DNA from: Variimorphobacter saccharofermentans
GTDB taxonomy: Bacteria > Bacillota > Clostridia > Lachnospirales > Lachnospiraceae
Reading direction: 5' to 3'
Assembly (NCBI RefSeq): GCF_014174405.1
Contig: NZ_JACEGA010000001.1
Span: 2,892,501-2,956,500, forward strand
DNA: 64,000 nucleotides
Under the pieces are notes generated by a model that made no database searches, had not been told where the DNA came from, and worked only from the letters and a program-made list of their open reading frames with translations. Both the position numbers and the translations under genes were made by a program. Positions 34,595-44,284 of the stretch are shown here, piece after piece (the stretch's first letter is position 1; every line of letters begins with the position of its first letter).

Positions 34595-35179
34595 CTAGGC
34601 TTTGGCATCAAACGTCGATATCTCCATATCATCCCATATGCCATCGTCTATATATTCCGCTAAACCGTTATCCCGTTGCTTCTTCTTTCTTCCACCTTTC
34701 TCCTTCTCATCCTCTTCAACTTCCGGCAACGATTTATATTTCAGTGTTTTCTTAAAATCCATGGTCACTTTCTGGTATGCACGATATAACATTTCCCGAT
34801 CGGGATCTTTCTTCCCAATACTGGACATGCTCTGCATATATACTTCTTCCACTTCCTTTTTTGATTTACAGTATTTCAACTTTCTCTCCAGCATTTCTCG
34901 TTGCATTTGCACGCGCTTAATACGAATATACATTTCAGGATTGGTTCTTCTTATATATTCCAGTTCACTTGGAGTAAGCTTTTCCCCATTTCTCGCTTTC
35001 TGATATATTTTATCTTCATAGGCCTTTTTTTGCTCCTCAGTCATACGACTCTCCGGCTGCATCATTGCCTTTATCTTTTCAAATGCAGTTTCCCGAGGAG
35101 ATTTCTCTTCCGATTTATTATTGACCCCATTATTATAGTTGCGAATTGTCTCGTTCACCTTCTTGATTGTGATATTCAT
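34595..35179 (-). CDS. Charged hypothetical protein, 194 residues
   Basis: I cannot assign a function. The protein is hydrophilic and strongly charged, with predicted long helices. The middle holds KLTPSELEYIRRTNPEMYIRIKRVQMQREMLERKL (not quoted as a known motif), then KSKKEVEEVYMQS. The end is a lysine stretch followed by an acidic tail, DDGIWDDMEI. There is no signal peptide or membrane segment. The ATG at 35179 has GGAG eight to ten bases upstream. It lies about 140 bases downstream of the ABC-F remnant on the same strand, and may now be expressed from that remnant's promoter. Confidence 0.6.
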   Translation of the reverse strand: MNITIKKVNETIRNYNNGVNNKSEEKSPRETAFEKIKAMMQPESRMTEEQKKAYEDKIYQKARNGEKLTPSELEYIRRTNPEMYIRIKRVQMQREMLERKLKYCKSKKEVEEVYMQSMSSIGKKDPDREMLYRAYQKVTMDFKKTLKYKSLPEVEEDEKEKGGRKKKQRDNGLAEYIDDGIWDDMEISTFDAKA

Positions 35180-35320
35180 ATACTCAACTCCAATCTCCGA
35201 TTTATCCTTAGTAAATAGCTTTTCGTTCCGTGGGATAATTAAAACAGTGCTGTTATATCCTATATCGGATCATTTTTCCTATTACTATAGTCCATATACT
35301 GATTTTAGCTACTTCAGGAT

Positions 35321-35433
35321 TTATTATTTCAAAGGGAAATTAGTCCGTATCGATTTAAAGCTGACATGTTCAAAGACATTGTCATAGGCTGTATCATATC
35401 CAAAGGTAAGATCGTTCACAATAATTTAGCCAT
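35321..35433 (-). pseudogene. Remnant of an ABC-F ATPase gene (N-terminal fragment, frameshifted)
   Basis: On the minus strand GGAGAGTAGCT precedes an ATG at 35433 that opens MAKL and then hits a stop. One frame over, the reading continues VNDLTFGYDTAYDNVFEHVSF, the usual opening of Lsa-like ABC-F proteins, and ends at two stops (TAATAA at 35321-35326) before any Walker A motif. So a start site and about 35 codons remain, with a frameshift after codon 4 and loss of everything downstream. Its promoter and a hairpin lie upstream. Recognition of the family rests on remembered homologues. Confidence 0.65.
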
Positions 35434-35488
35434 AGCTACTCTCCATTCATCTGCATAAATCGTATTATAATAGTTTCTATACTATAAA

Positions 35489-35516
35489 AACCACAAGAAA
35501 TCATCTTCTTGTGGTT
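35489..35516 (-). terminator. Hairpin with U-run upstream of the ABC-F remnant (attenuator or operon terminator)
   Basis: On the minus strand AACCACAAGAA pairs with TTCTTGTGGTT over 11 bp with a six-base loop, then TTTATAG. It lies about 30 bases after the -10 box of a strong promoter and 55 bases before the remnant start codon, the place of an attenuator. Before copy 2 of the insertion sequence arrived it was also about 80-90 bases beyond the histidine-kinase stop codon. Confidence 0.75.
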
Positions 35517-35544
35517 ATATACCGGAAATATGTTTATTTAGCAT

Positions 35545-35573
35545 ATTCTATCATCGCTAGCTGGCCATGTCAA
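35545..35573 (-). promoter_or_regulatory. Predicted sigma-A promoter facing the ABC-F remnant
   Basis: TTGACA (35568-35573) and TAGAAT (35545-35550) are 17 bases apart on the minus strand. The insertion sequence boundary is 12 bases upstream of the -35 box, so the promoter core is intact. Confidence 0.7.
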
Positions 35574-35585
35574 CTATGGCTTCTC

Positions 35586-37159
35586 CTTGAGTTTCCGTAG
35601 TTTTATCCACAGTATCCCTGTTTCATCAGTATTGTAATAAACAACTTTTAGAAAATGCCCAAAATATAAGGAATCCTCATCCTTTTTGTAGTAGAATAAT
35701 GGTGTCTAAGCAAAATCTACACTAAACAATAAAGAAAGGGACTCCTTATGCTTAATTCTACTACAAATACTTACACTTTGAAACGTGAAATTTTATCTTT
35801 TTCAAACAAAATATCCCGAAAGCTTTCCAAACCGGATCGAAAGTTTACTGCAGACATGACTTATGGCATGTTAGCTTCTGGCAGTTGCCTTCTGACTGAT
35901 GTTGTGGATCAGCTTCACGAAGATTCCAAAAAGGTCAACAGCGTGGAAAGACTTACCCGACATCTCAATAAGGGAATCCATAATTCTGCCTTGTCTTCGT
36001 ATCTGCATACAATACGTAAATGGGTGCCGGATCAACCAGTTATCCATATCGATGATAGTGATATCATCAAGCCTGACGGCTACAAGTTCGAAGCACTGGG
36101 ACTTGTTCGGGATGGTTCCAAAAGCACCGATACCAAAAATGTCTATGAGAAGGGCTACCATGTAACAGAGGCTTGTGTTATGACTAAAAGCAATCATCCT
36201 GTCAGCATTTATTCTAAAATCCATTCTTCAAAAGAAAAGACCTTCACCTCTGTCAATAACGTAACCTTTGATGCCATGGAGCGCGGAAAAGCAATGTTTG
36301 GCAAAGCTACTTTTGTAATGGACAGGGGCTATGATGATAATAAGATGTTTCTTAAGCTTGATGAATTAAAGCAGGACTATGTGATCCGACTTACAGCTAA
36401 AAGAAAGCTACTTTTTCATAACAAATGGGTGGCCGCTACTGAACTGCGAAATCGTCGAAAAGGCAAAATCACAACACCTGTGTTCTATAAGGGCAAAAAA
36501 AGGGAAGCTTATCTATCCCATGTGAAGGTTCAAATCACTGCATCCAGAAAGGATATTTATCTGGTTCTTGTCTATGGCATCACAGAGCATCCGATGATGC
36601 TCGCAACAAACAAGGAGATAAAGTCCCGAGAAGATGTAATACGAATTGCAAGGCTTTATTTCTCCCGCTGGCGCATTGAGGAATATTTCCGCTGCAAGAA
36701 ACAGGTTTTCCAGTTTGAAAACTTCCGTGTCCGGAAGCTGAAAGCAATTAATGCTCTCAATTTTTATATCACCTTGTGTATGGCATTTCTTGCTCTGGTT
36801 TCAATGAAAGCAGAAACAAATGCCCTAAAGGTTTCAATCATACAGACAGCAGCTCCTGTTAAGGAGAAAGTTCAGTTCTGCTATTATCGGTTAGCAAAAG
36901 GTATCTCCGGCATACTCTCGTATGCAAAAGAAGGCGTCAGGCTATGGTTCAGGACAAAACGTCCTGCATACCGTCAACTTTGCTTTAAGCTAATCGCTTA
37001 AATAGATAAAAGAATACTTATCCCGAAGTCCGGTTTTAAACGGGGCTTATTAAGCTTCTTCTGATCTAGATACTGCCACTCTTACACTTAAAAAAATCAG
37101 CAAATTGGCACTGTCATTAGATTTATTCATTTTCAAAGTGCAATTTGCGGAAACTCAAG
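35586..37159 (+). mobile_element. IS4-family insertion sequence, copy 2
   Basis: Same 1574-bp length, ends and gene as the element at 1523-3096; I found no base difference in the stretches compared. The flanking 9-bp direct repeat is TGGCTTCTC (35577-35585 and 37160-37168), different from that of copy 1, so the two copies inserted independently. It sits between the histidine-kinase gene's stop codon and the promoter/hairpin region to its left, oriented against the kinase operon. Confidence 0.95.
35748..37001 (+). CDS. IS4-family DDE transposase (copy 2)
   Basis: A 417-residue transposase identical in every residue to that of copy 1, with the same acidic motifs (HIDDSD, FVMDRGYDD) and the same YFSRWRIEEYFRCKK signature. 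Identity at the nucleotide level of two copies 34 kb apart implies recent copying or ongoing activity. Any read-through from the kinase operon would produce antisense RNA to this gene. Confidence 0.95.
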   Translation: MLNSTTNTYTLKREILSFSNKISRKLSKPDRKFTADMTYGMLASGSCLLTDVVDQLHEDSKKVNSVERLTRHLNKGIHNSALSSYLHTIRKWVPDQPVIHIDDSDIIKPDGYKFEALGLVRDGSKSTDTKNVYEKGYHVTEACVMTKSNHPVSIYSKIHSSKEKTFTSVNNVTFDAMERGKAMFGKATFVMDRGYDDNKMFLKLDELKQDYVIRLTAKRKLLFHNKWVAATELRNRRKGKITTPVFYKGKKREAYLSHVKVQITASRKDIYLVLVYGITEHPMMLATNKEIKSREDVIRIARLYFSRWRIEEYFRCKKQVFQFENFRVRKLKAINALNFYITLCMAFLALVSMKAETNALKVSIIQTAAPVKEKVQFCYYRLAKGISGILSYAKEGVRLWFRTKRPAYRQLCFKLIA

Positions 37160-37180
37160 TGGCTTCTCCTCATATTACCA

Positions 37181-38080
37181 TCATATTGACGGAAATCTAA
37201 GCTCTATCACAAACCATTCACCCTCAAGTCTGGCATCAATTCTTCCTTTCATTTTTTCGGTTAATATTTTGGTTATTGTAAGTCCAAGGCCTGTACTATT
37301 ATTATTACGTGATATGTCACCCGTATAGAAACGCTCAAAGATAAAAGAGAGTTCCTTCTCTGTCATGTTTCCTTTTTCATTCATAAACCGTATGACGCAT
37401 TCCTTATGATCACAATATTGCTTTATACGAAAACTATTAGCCGCATACTTTAAAGCATTTTGTATCAGATTATTAAAGATACGGTTCAATTGAATTTGAT
37501 CTGCAACAATATAACAATGCTTTTCATCCATTTCAAGCTGAACTGAAATCTCACGTTTTTCAAACTCATTGTAGTATGCTACAGCTGCCTCTGATAGCGC
37601 ATTCTGAACGGATATGGTATCAAAAAGTAAAGGATAATCATCTGTCTCAATCCTTGATAATTCATAAAAATCCTGAATGAATCCCTGTAGTACCTTGGCC
37701 CTTTGTTGAATGATATCCATATACTCATCCTTCTCAGCCTGATTATCGGAAGAACGAATTAAATCGATATAACCGATAATGGATGTCAGGGGCGTTCGTA
37801 AATCATGTGAGATGTTTTCTATCTCACGACGAATCTGAGTTTCTCTTCTCTGATATACGATTCGTTCCTGCTGCCTCGCTTTATAGATTAGGTTAATTCT
37901 AGTAAAGAGATGTTCTAAATCCCTATCCGATGAAAGTGCTTTCAGCTGATTGTTCTTTTCCGGATGCTGCTCTATCTCTTCCATCTGAGCGATAGCGGAT
38001 CTGATCGTATACTTCTGACGAATGCGAAATGTGACCAGAACAAATATCACAATAAACATACCGATTATTGCATATACCAT
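37181..38080 (-). CDS. Sensor histidine kinase
   Basis: A 299-residue kinase with a single N-terminal membrane helix (VYAIIGMFIVIFVLVTF) and almost no outside domain. The dimerisation box is NISHDLRTPLTSIIGYIDLI, with the phosphorylated histidine near residue 95. The ATPase part shows the N box (NRIFNNLIQNALKYA) and G box (STGLGLTITK). I start at the ATG at 38080, nine bases after GGAGG; the GTG at 38089 abuts that site. It is the last gene of an operon with a response regulator and an ABC exporter, an arrangement common for sensing peptide antibiotics, where the transporter may help in sensing. Confidence 0.92.
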   Translation of the reverse strand: MVYAIIGMFIVIFVLVTFRIRQKYTIRSAIAQMEEIEQHPEKNNQLKALSSDRDLEHLFTRINLIYKARQQERIVYQRRETQIRREIENISHDLRTPLTSIIGYIDLIRSSDNQAEKDEYMDIIQQRAKVLQGFIQDFYELSRIETDDYPLLFDTISVQNALSEAAVAYYNEFEKREISVQLEMDEKHCYIVADQIQLNRIFNNLIQNALKYAANSFRIKQYCDHKECVIRFMNEKGNMTEKELSFIFERFYTGDISRNNNSTGLGLTITKILTEKMKGRIDARLEGEWFVIELRFPSI

Positions 38081-38122
38081 TCCGATCACACCTCCTCTAC
38101 ATTTTTATTCCCTTACTACGAA

Positions 38123-38899
38123 TTATTTAATCTCCTTCTTACGGAATACCACAAAGCCAACAATTACTACAATGAGCATTTGTGCCAATCCCGCAATCCA
38201 GTATTTTACATGCCCGTTCTCCTGCCAGAATAATGTTAAAACATAATTCTCAAAATCAATATCAATGTTTCCAATTAAATTCCATGGTGTAATATTCGAT
38301 ATCTTATTAATAAACTCGAATTTCATACCTAAAAATCCTGTTACAATAGGAAATCCTATCATTAAACCGCAGGTAGCTGCAATAGAACCGGCCTCACTGT
38401 CCATGATAAAGGTAAAGCAATTCGTTGCTGCCAGAGCGAATAGGAACATTGGTACCACAGCTGCATACATTTTAAATAATAGTTCCATTATTTCCGGACC
38501 GGAATTCTCAAGTAATAAATAGCTGCTCCCTATATAACATCCGACGATAAGCGCAAATGCTAAAAATGCATATACGATCTGTACCATTAACTTTCCAAAA
38601 TATATGGTGCTTCTGGAAATACCATAGGAAATCGTATTTTTAAGTGTATGATTAGTATGTTCATTTCCAAATATCATATTGGAAACCGTAATACACAGAA
38701 AATAAACAATCATTACATTGGAAATCATTAAAGATATTGCAAAGTACGTAGTAGCATATGGGAAATCCGGTTCGCTTAATTTAACTATCGCCAGCAGGAT
38801 ACTAGCGCTGATTAATAATGCGGAGCAGATAATTATAAATAAATACGTGGATTTTGCATGAAATATCCGATAAAATTCACTCTTAAGATAATTAATCAT
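38123..38899 (-). CDS. ABC-2 type exporter permease
   Basis: A 258-residue membrane protein with six hydrophobic segments, beginning MINYLKSEFYRIFHAKSTYLF, the short cytoplasmic lead typical of BcrB/LanE-type permeases. It should form the channel for the ATPase encoded just upstream. Its start at 38899 overlaps the end of the ATPase gene by eight bases, implying coupled translation. Function in bacitracin- or lantibiotic-type self-protection is inferred from the neighbourhood, not from a specific motif. Confidence 0.88.
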   Translation of the reverse strand: MINYLKSEFYRIFHAKSTYLFIIICSALLISASILLAIVKLSEPDFPYATTYFAISLMISNVMIVYFLCITVSNMIFGNEHTNHTLKNTISYGISRSTIYFGKLMVQIVYAFLAFALIVGCYIGSSYLLLENSGPEIMELLFKMYAAVVPMFLFALAATNCFTFIMDSEAGSIAATCGLMIGFPIVTGFLGMKFEFINKISNITPWNLIGNIDIDFENYVLTLFWQENGHVKYWIAGLAQMLIVVIVGFVVFRKKEIK

Positions 38900-39815
38900 T
38901 TGACTTACCTCCTACCAATTGGATAAAATAATTCTCCAAATTAATATCCTTAATGGTAATAGCATTCAATGCAATGCCATTCCTTACCGCCATTTCGCTG
39001 ATTTTGGAGGGTTGATCCAAGTAATCATAGATATGGATTGTTAATTCTGGAGTTACTTTATAGGAGGTACAACCGAGCCTGGTTTCAAGAAGAGCGGTCA
39101 TCTCTTCCACCTTATCCACCTTTAATTCAATATATTGCTTACTTTCCTGAGCCAGCTCCTCACTGGACAACTGACGTACCATTCTTCCCTGATCAATAAA
39201 GCCATAATAAGTAACCAAATTCGTTAACTCCGATAAAATATGGCTGGAAATCAATATGGTGATATTCTTTTCTCTATTCAGCTTAAGTAACAGATTTCGT
39301 ATTTCTACTATTCCAAATGGATCCAGACCATTAATCGGCTCATCTAATAGCAAAAGTTCCGGTTGATTCATAAGGGCCAGAGCAAGACCCAATCTCTGCT
39401 TCATACCTAGTGAGAAGCTTTTATACTTCTTTTTACCGGCATCCAAAAGGCCTACCTCATGCAATGCTTCCCTTACGCAGTGCTTACCTGGAATTCCTCT
39501 TTGAACTCTGTAATACTCCAGATTCTGTTCTGCTGTCATATAAGAATAAAAGCTTGGTGTCTCGATAATTGCACCAATTCTCTTTCTTTGCTTGTTAAGC
39601 TCTCTTTCCGAGCCTACTCCAAACAAAGAGATAACACCTTCTGTAGCAAAGGTTTGTCCTGTAATACATCTTAGAAATGTAGTTTTCCCTGCTCCGTTTT
39701 TTCCGACCAGACCATAGATCTCGCCTTGCTTCAGTTCCACATTCACGTCATTCAGAGCTATATGATTACCATACATTTTCGACAATTTTCTTGCTGATAA
39801 TATAACTTCCTGCAC
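38892..39815 (-). CDS. ABC exporter ATP-binding protein, BcrA/LanF type
   Basis: A 307-residue ATPase: Walker A GKNGAGKTT near residue 38, signature FSLGMKQRLGLALAL near 131, Walker B LLLLDEPINGLDP, and switch ISSHILSEL. The C-terminal 90 residues are the extension seen in bacitracin/lantibiotic exporters. It starts with GTG at 39815, preceded by AAAGGAG. It follows the response-regulator gene by 100 bases and overlaps the permease gene. Confidence 0.92.
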   Translation of the reverse strand: MQEVILSARKLSKMYGNHIALNDVNVELKQGEIYGLVGKNGAGKTTFLRCITGQTFATEGVISLFGVGSERELNKQRKRIGAIIETPSFYSYMTAEQNLEYYRVQRGIPGKHCVREALHEVGLLDAGKKKYKSFSLGMKQRLGLALALMNQPELLLLDEPINGLDPFGIVEIRNLLLKLNREKNITILISSHILSELTNLVTYYGFIDQGRMVRQLSSEELAQESKQYIELKVDKVEEMTALLETRLGCTSYKVTPELTIHIYDYLDQPSKISEMAVRNGIALNAITIKDINLENYFIQLVGGKSND

Positions 39816-39915
39816 CTTTATACTCCTTTCAAATGATTGATTTGATATCTATCATTATAGGGGCTTTCTTTAAACAAGTACTTAATGAATCTTAAAGAAA
39901 GTATAAAGATGCAAC

Positions 39916-40608
39916 CTAATTTGCATCCATTTTAAATCCAATTCCCCAGACCGTCTTTATATAGGCTTCCTCATCATAGTCCTTTATTTTCTTACGGATA
40001 TTACTGATATGTACATTGATGGTATTGTCCTCACCATAATATCCGGTTTTCCATATTTCCTGATAAAGCTGGTCCTTTGTAAAGACCCTGTCCGGATGCT
40101 GAAGGAGCAGATATAAAATATCAAATTCATAAGCGGTAAGTGTAATCGAATTCTCCTTTACAAAAACCTCTCTTGAGGCCACCTTAAGAAGTAGATTCTT
40201 GAAGGAGATCTCATTATTCTCCGATGCTTCCATATTATTTACATGGCACCTTCTAAGCAAAGCCTCTATTCTGACAAGAACCTCTTCTCGTTCGAAGGGC
40301 TTCGTAATATAGTCATCTGCACCAATTTTTAAGACATTCACCTTATCCTCCAACGAACTCTTAGCAGATATTACGATAATCGGCGTCTGACTTTTCTTTC
40401 TAATCTCCTGAATGATCTCCTCACCGGATAAACCCGGAAGCATTAAATCCAGAATAATGAGATGAAAGTGCTCCATAGAAAATAATAACTGTGCTTCTGT
40501 CCCTGAAAATGCTGATTTCACCTGATAGCCTGCCTGCTCAAGAAACCGTTTCAGTATTCGGTTGATATCTTCATTATCTTCTACAACTAAGACTGATATC
40601 TGGTTCAT
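39916..40608 (-). CDS. OmpR-family response regulator
   Basis: A 230-residue regulator. The receiver domain has the acidic pair VVEDNED, the phospho-acceptor aspartate in LIILDLMLPGLSG (Asp54), and the lysine in DYITKPF. The winged-helix domain follows (LTAYEFDILYLLLQHPDRVFT, then VHISNIRKKI). The ATG at 40608 is chosen because GGAGA precedes it by about six bases; the four-residue extension starts on that site. It heads the operon regulator, ABC ATPase, permease, kinase, and probably controls that operon. Confidence 0.93.
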   Translation of the reverse strand: MNQISVLVVEDNEDINRILKRFLEQAGYQVKSAFSGTEAQLLFSMEHFHLIILDLMLPGLSGEEIIQEIRKKSQTPIIVISAKSSLEDKVNVLKIGADDYITKPFEREEVLVRIEALLRRCHVNNMEASENNEISFKNLLLKVASREVFVKENSITLTAYEFDILYLLLQHPDRVFTKDQLYQEIWKTGYYGEDNTINVHISNIRKKIKDYDEEAYIKTVWGIGFKMDAN

Positions 40609-40683
40609 ACTTTTCTCCATTCTAACGATCTATTATGATACAGTAATATATACTTCTCTAATTTAGTTTCTCTTAATCTATGA

Positions 40684-40711
40684 AAAAGCCCGCGATAAAT
40701 ATGCGGGACTT
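40684..40711 (-). terminator. Terminator of the 176-residue membrane-protein gene
   Basis: On the minus strand GTCCCGC pairs with GCGGGC around an AT-rich loop and TTTTTC follows. It lies about 25 bases after the stop codon at 40733. Confidence 0.8.
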
Positions 40712-40732
40712 CAGAATAACAGCAGAACTCTA

Positions 40733-41263
40733 TTACAATCCTTTGGAACTATAATAGAGATGCTTTGTTTTATAAAAGCTATATAAGAAATAAATATATA
40801 TTACTAAATTAGCGATAATAGCTGCAATACTGATAACAGGAATATAAAAAGCAAGATATGATAAAACACTTATAATAACAATAAGCTTCCAAATACTTAT
40901 TAATGTGTCTGCTTGGAGGAATACTGCATATTTCACTTCTATATCTTTAATAGCCATAATAATTGAGTAGAGAATATAGAGAAATATAACCGTAGCCATG
41001 ATTCCCAAGATAAAATCAAGATAACCCATGGAAGATTTCATTCCCAGCAAATTTATTATCCAGATGATACCACTGTATATTGCCATTCCCAGAACAAAGG
41101 CTTTGATCTTGGAGAACCACGCACTATCCTCCATCAGTTCTTCTACTCCTCTGAGCATCAGTATATATCCCGCAAAATCCGGGATTAACTCTATCGATGA
41201 ACTTCCTAAATTCAGATCAAAATCAATAAAGATTAATATGAGACCGATAAAAATATTTTGCAT
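40733..41263 (-). CDS. Integral membrane protein, unknown function
   Basis: A 176-residue protein with about five hydrophobic helices. It opens MQNIFIGLILIFIDFDLNLG, then has the short conserved-looking stretch ELIPDFAGYILMLRGVEEL, which I have seen in other clostridial hypotheticals but cannot name. The ATG at 41263 is ten bases after AGGAG; an upstream GTG overlaps that site. It lies between a zinc-ribbon protein gene and its own terminator. No substrate or partner can be inferred. Confidence 0.65.
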   Translation of the reverse strand: MQNIFIGLILIFIDFDLNLGSSSIELIPDFAGYILMLRGVEELMEDSAWFSKIKAFVLGMAIYSGIIWIINLLGMKSSMGYLDFILGIMATVIFLYILYSIIMAIKDIEVKYAVFLQADTLISIWKLIVIISVLSYLAFYIPVISIAAIIANLVIYIYFLYSFYKTKHLYYSSKGL

Positions 41264-41304
41264 TCCGCTGTACACTCCTAATTCTGTTCTTACATACCAG
41301 TCAA

Positions 41305-41688
41305 TTATAGTCCTGCTTTACAACGATTGCATAAACGCCCACTTCGAATCTTTACTCCACATTTCTCACAGGTAAACCAAGCGTACTCGGAATCATCAGA
41401 AAACTCCAAACGATCTTCCCGTATCCACTTCAGTAATTGCGAAGGAGTAACATCGTTATCATCAGCGATTTGAATGATGGAAGCACGCGGATTTTTCATA
41501 ATATATTCCTTTACCGCCTGGAACTTTAATTCATCTTCAATCACCAATGGCCGCAGTCTAGCTGTTAATAATTTATTCGTTTCCTCTTTATCCACATTGG
41601 GTAGTAATTTAACACAGTTTGGACATAACTCAGGACCATAAATATAATTGAACAATCTTCTGCAATTCTTACATATTTTTACTTCCAT
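41305..41688 (-). CDS. Zinc-ribbon/HTH protein resembling flagellar-operon protein YvyF
   Basis: A 127-residue protein with an N-terminal four-cysteine zinc ribbon (CKNC then CPNC), a central helix-turn-helix-like part (IIQIADDNDVTPSQLLKWIRE), and a second ribbon at the end (CEKCGVKI then CNRC). This layout matches the family annotated as flagellar operon protein, related to Bacillus YvyF. No flagellar genes are nearby in this window, so the role is inferred only from the family. The ATG at 41688 follows AAGGAG; the 15-residue extension lacks one. Confidence 0.7.
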   Translation of the reverse strand: MEVKICKNCRRLFNYIYGPELCPNCVKLLPNVDKEETNKLLTARLRPLVIEDELKFQAVKEYIMKNPRASIIQIADDNDVTPSQLLKWIREDRLEFSDDSEYAWFTCEKCGVKIRSGRLCNRCKAGL

Positions 41689-41836
41689 CCATATCTCCTT
41701 AGTGGTAAATAAATATTCTGAAATGCTTAGCAAATTTTACTTTATTTGGCCTTACTTGTATAGTAATACATATTTCCCAAACAAGCAATACACTTTTTAT
41801 CCTACTAGTTCACATATACTACTATAATGTAAAGAA

Positions 41837-41877
41837 AGCCCCGAAAGGCAGTAATAATTTTTACCACTTTCAGGGCC
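41837..41877 (-). terminator. Terminator of ddh
   Basis: On the minus strand GCCCTGAAAGTGGTAA pairs with TTACTGCCTTTCGGGGC with a few mismatches, then TTTC. It lies 14 bases after the ddh stop codon. Confidence 0.8.
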
Positions 41878-41890
41878 ATTTCCATACTAA

Positions 41891-42880
41891 TTATAACATT
41901 TCTTTCCGTAACTGCTCTCCGGATTTCATGGATAAATAAGCCGGTGCAATATCAAATACTGTCTTAGCACCGGAGCATCCTTCCTTGTTCATTCGATACG
42001 CTGCTCTTGCATAGGCTAATAATACATTAGCTGTAAAATCCGCATTAGAATCCAACTTAATTCGGTATTCGATCAGATGATTATTCTCGTTATTCAGACC
42101 TGTTTTACCGCTTTGTAATACAAAGCCTCCATGAGCTAAGCCTCCATGGTTCTTATCAAATTCCTCCTGAGTTATGAAATGAACTTCTGTGTCATAATCA
42201 GCGAAGTAGTTTGGCATGGTCTTTATCTCATGTTCAATTTTTGATTTATCTGCTCCTTCTGCAGCTACAACGTAGCATTCTCTTCTATGCTTCTCTCTGG
42301 TAGTAAACTCAGGAGTTTCTCCCTGACGGATTCTCTCCAGAGCACTTTCAATGGGAATTGTGTACTGTTTTGCATTTACTACGCCCTCTACTCTACGGAT
42401 CGCATCGGAATGTCCCTGGCTCACTCCCTTTCCCCAGAAAGTATAATTATGACCCTGAGGCAGGATTGCTTCTGCATATAATCGATTCAATGAAAACATT
42501 CCGGGATCCCATCCTGAGGAAATAACGCATACCTTGCCAGCTGCCTTAGCCTCTTTATCCATAGCATCATAATATTGCGGAATCTTTGCATGGGTATCAA
42601 AGCCATCCACGGTATTAAAAGAGGCTGCAAAAAAAGGTCCCTGTTCCGGCAAATCCGACATACTTCCACTACATAGGATCATGACATCAATTTGATCGGT
42701 CATGTTTTTCGCATCCTCGATTCGATATGCCTTTGCTCCCTCTGTCATGAGTTTGATTTTGGACGGATCTCTTCTTGTAAATACACCTGCTAGAACCATA
42801 TCCTCATTCTGTCTAATTCCTAATTCAGCACCTTTACCTAAATTACCATAGCCAACAATTCCAATTCTGATTTTGCTCAT
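41891..42880 (-). CDS. ddh: meso-diaminopimelate D-dehydrogenase
   Basis: A 329-residue NADP-dependent enzyme that makes meso-diaminopimelate directly from tetrahydrodipicolinate in the one-step branch of lysine and peptidoglycan-precursor synthesis. The Rossmann loop is GIVGYGNLGKG at residues 7-17. VFTRRDP, LCSGSMSDLPEQ and ISSGWDPGMFSLNRL are family hallmarks. The ATG at 42880 follows GGAGG. It has its own terminator and stands just downstream of ilvC, which is also separately terminated, so the two are probably not one operon. Confidence 0.93.
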   Translation of the reverse strand: MSKIRIGIVGYGNLGKGAELGIRQNEDMVLAGVFTRRDPSKIKLMTEGAKAYRIEDAKNMTDQIDVMILCSGSMSDLPEQGPFFAASFNTVDGFDTHAKIPQYYDAMDKEAKAAGKVCVISSGWDPGMFSLNRLYAEAILPQGHNYTFWGKGVSQGHSDAIRRVEGVVNAKQYTIPIESALERIRQGETPEFTTREKHRRECYVVAAEGADKSKIEHEIKTMPNYFADYDTEVHFITQEEFDKNHGGLAHGGFVLQSGKTGLNNENNHLIEYRIKLDSNADFTANVLLAYARAAYRMNKEGCSGAKTVFDIAPAYLSMKSGEQLRKEML

Positions 42881-42983
42881 ATTGTCCTCCTGTGGTTTTC
42901 AATTATTTTCTTCCAATGTATTGTTATTATTTCGTAAACGTATTCGACTATGCTTGATCATAATAATATGTGAATACTCAAAA

Positions 42984-43020
42984 AATACTCATCAGTATAT
43001 TTACCACTGATGAGTATTTA
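42984..43020 (-). terminator. Terminator of ilvC
   Basis: On the minus strand AATACTCATCAGT pairs with ACTGATGAGTATT over 13 bp, followed by TTTT. It begins about 20 bases after the ilvC stop codon. Confidence 0.9.
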
Positions 43021-43039
43021 CCTATCAATAAAACGAAAA

Positions 43040-44190
<1,151 letters not shown>

Positions 44191-44284
44191 AAATATATAT
44201 ATTCAAACACGTCTCCACGCATTTGTGTACTAATTACCTATCGCTATTCTTCCGTACAACTTATATACCGAAGAAGCATCGCTC

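Noticed and set aside
35517..35550. Nine-codon leader peptide (MLNKHISGI) before the ABC-F remnant hairpin
   Set aside because: Its ATG immediately follows the -10 box, upstream of the likely transcription start, so it would not be in the RNA.
1523..37159. Composite transposon formed by the two IS4 copies
   Set aside because: The copies have different target duplications and lie 34 kb apart around ordinary biosynthetic genes, so they are better explained as two independent insertions.
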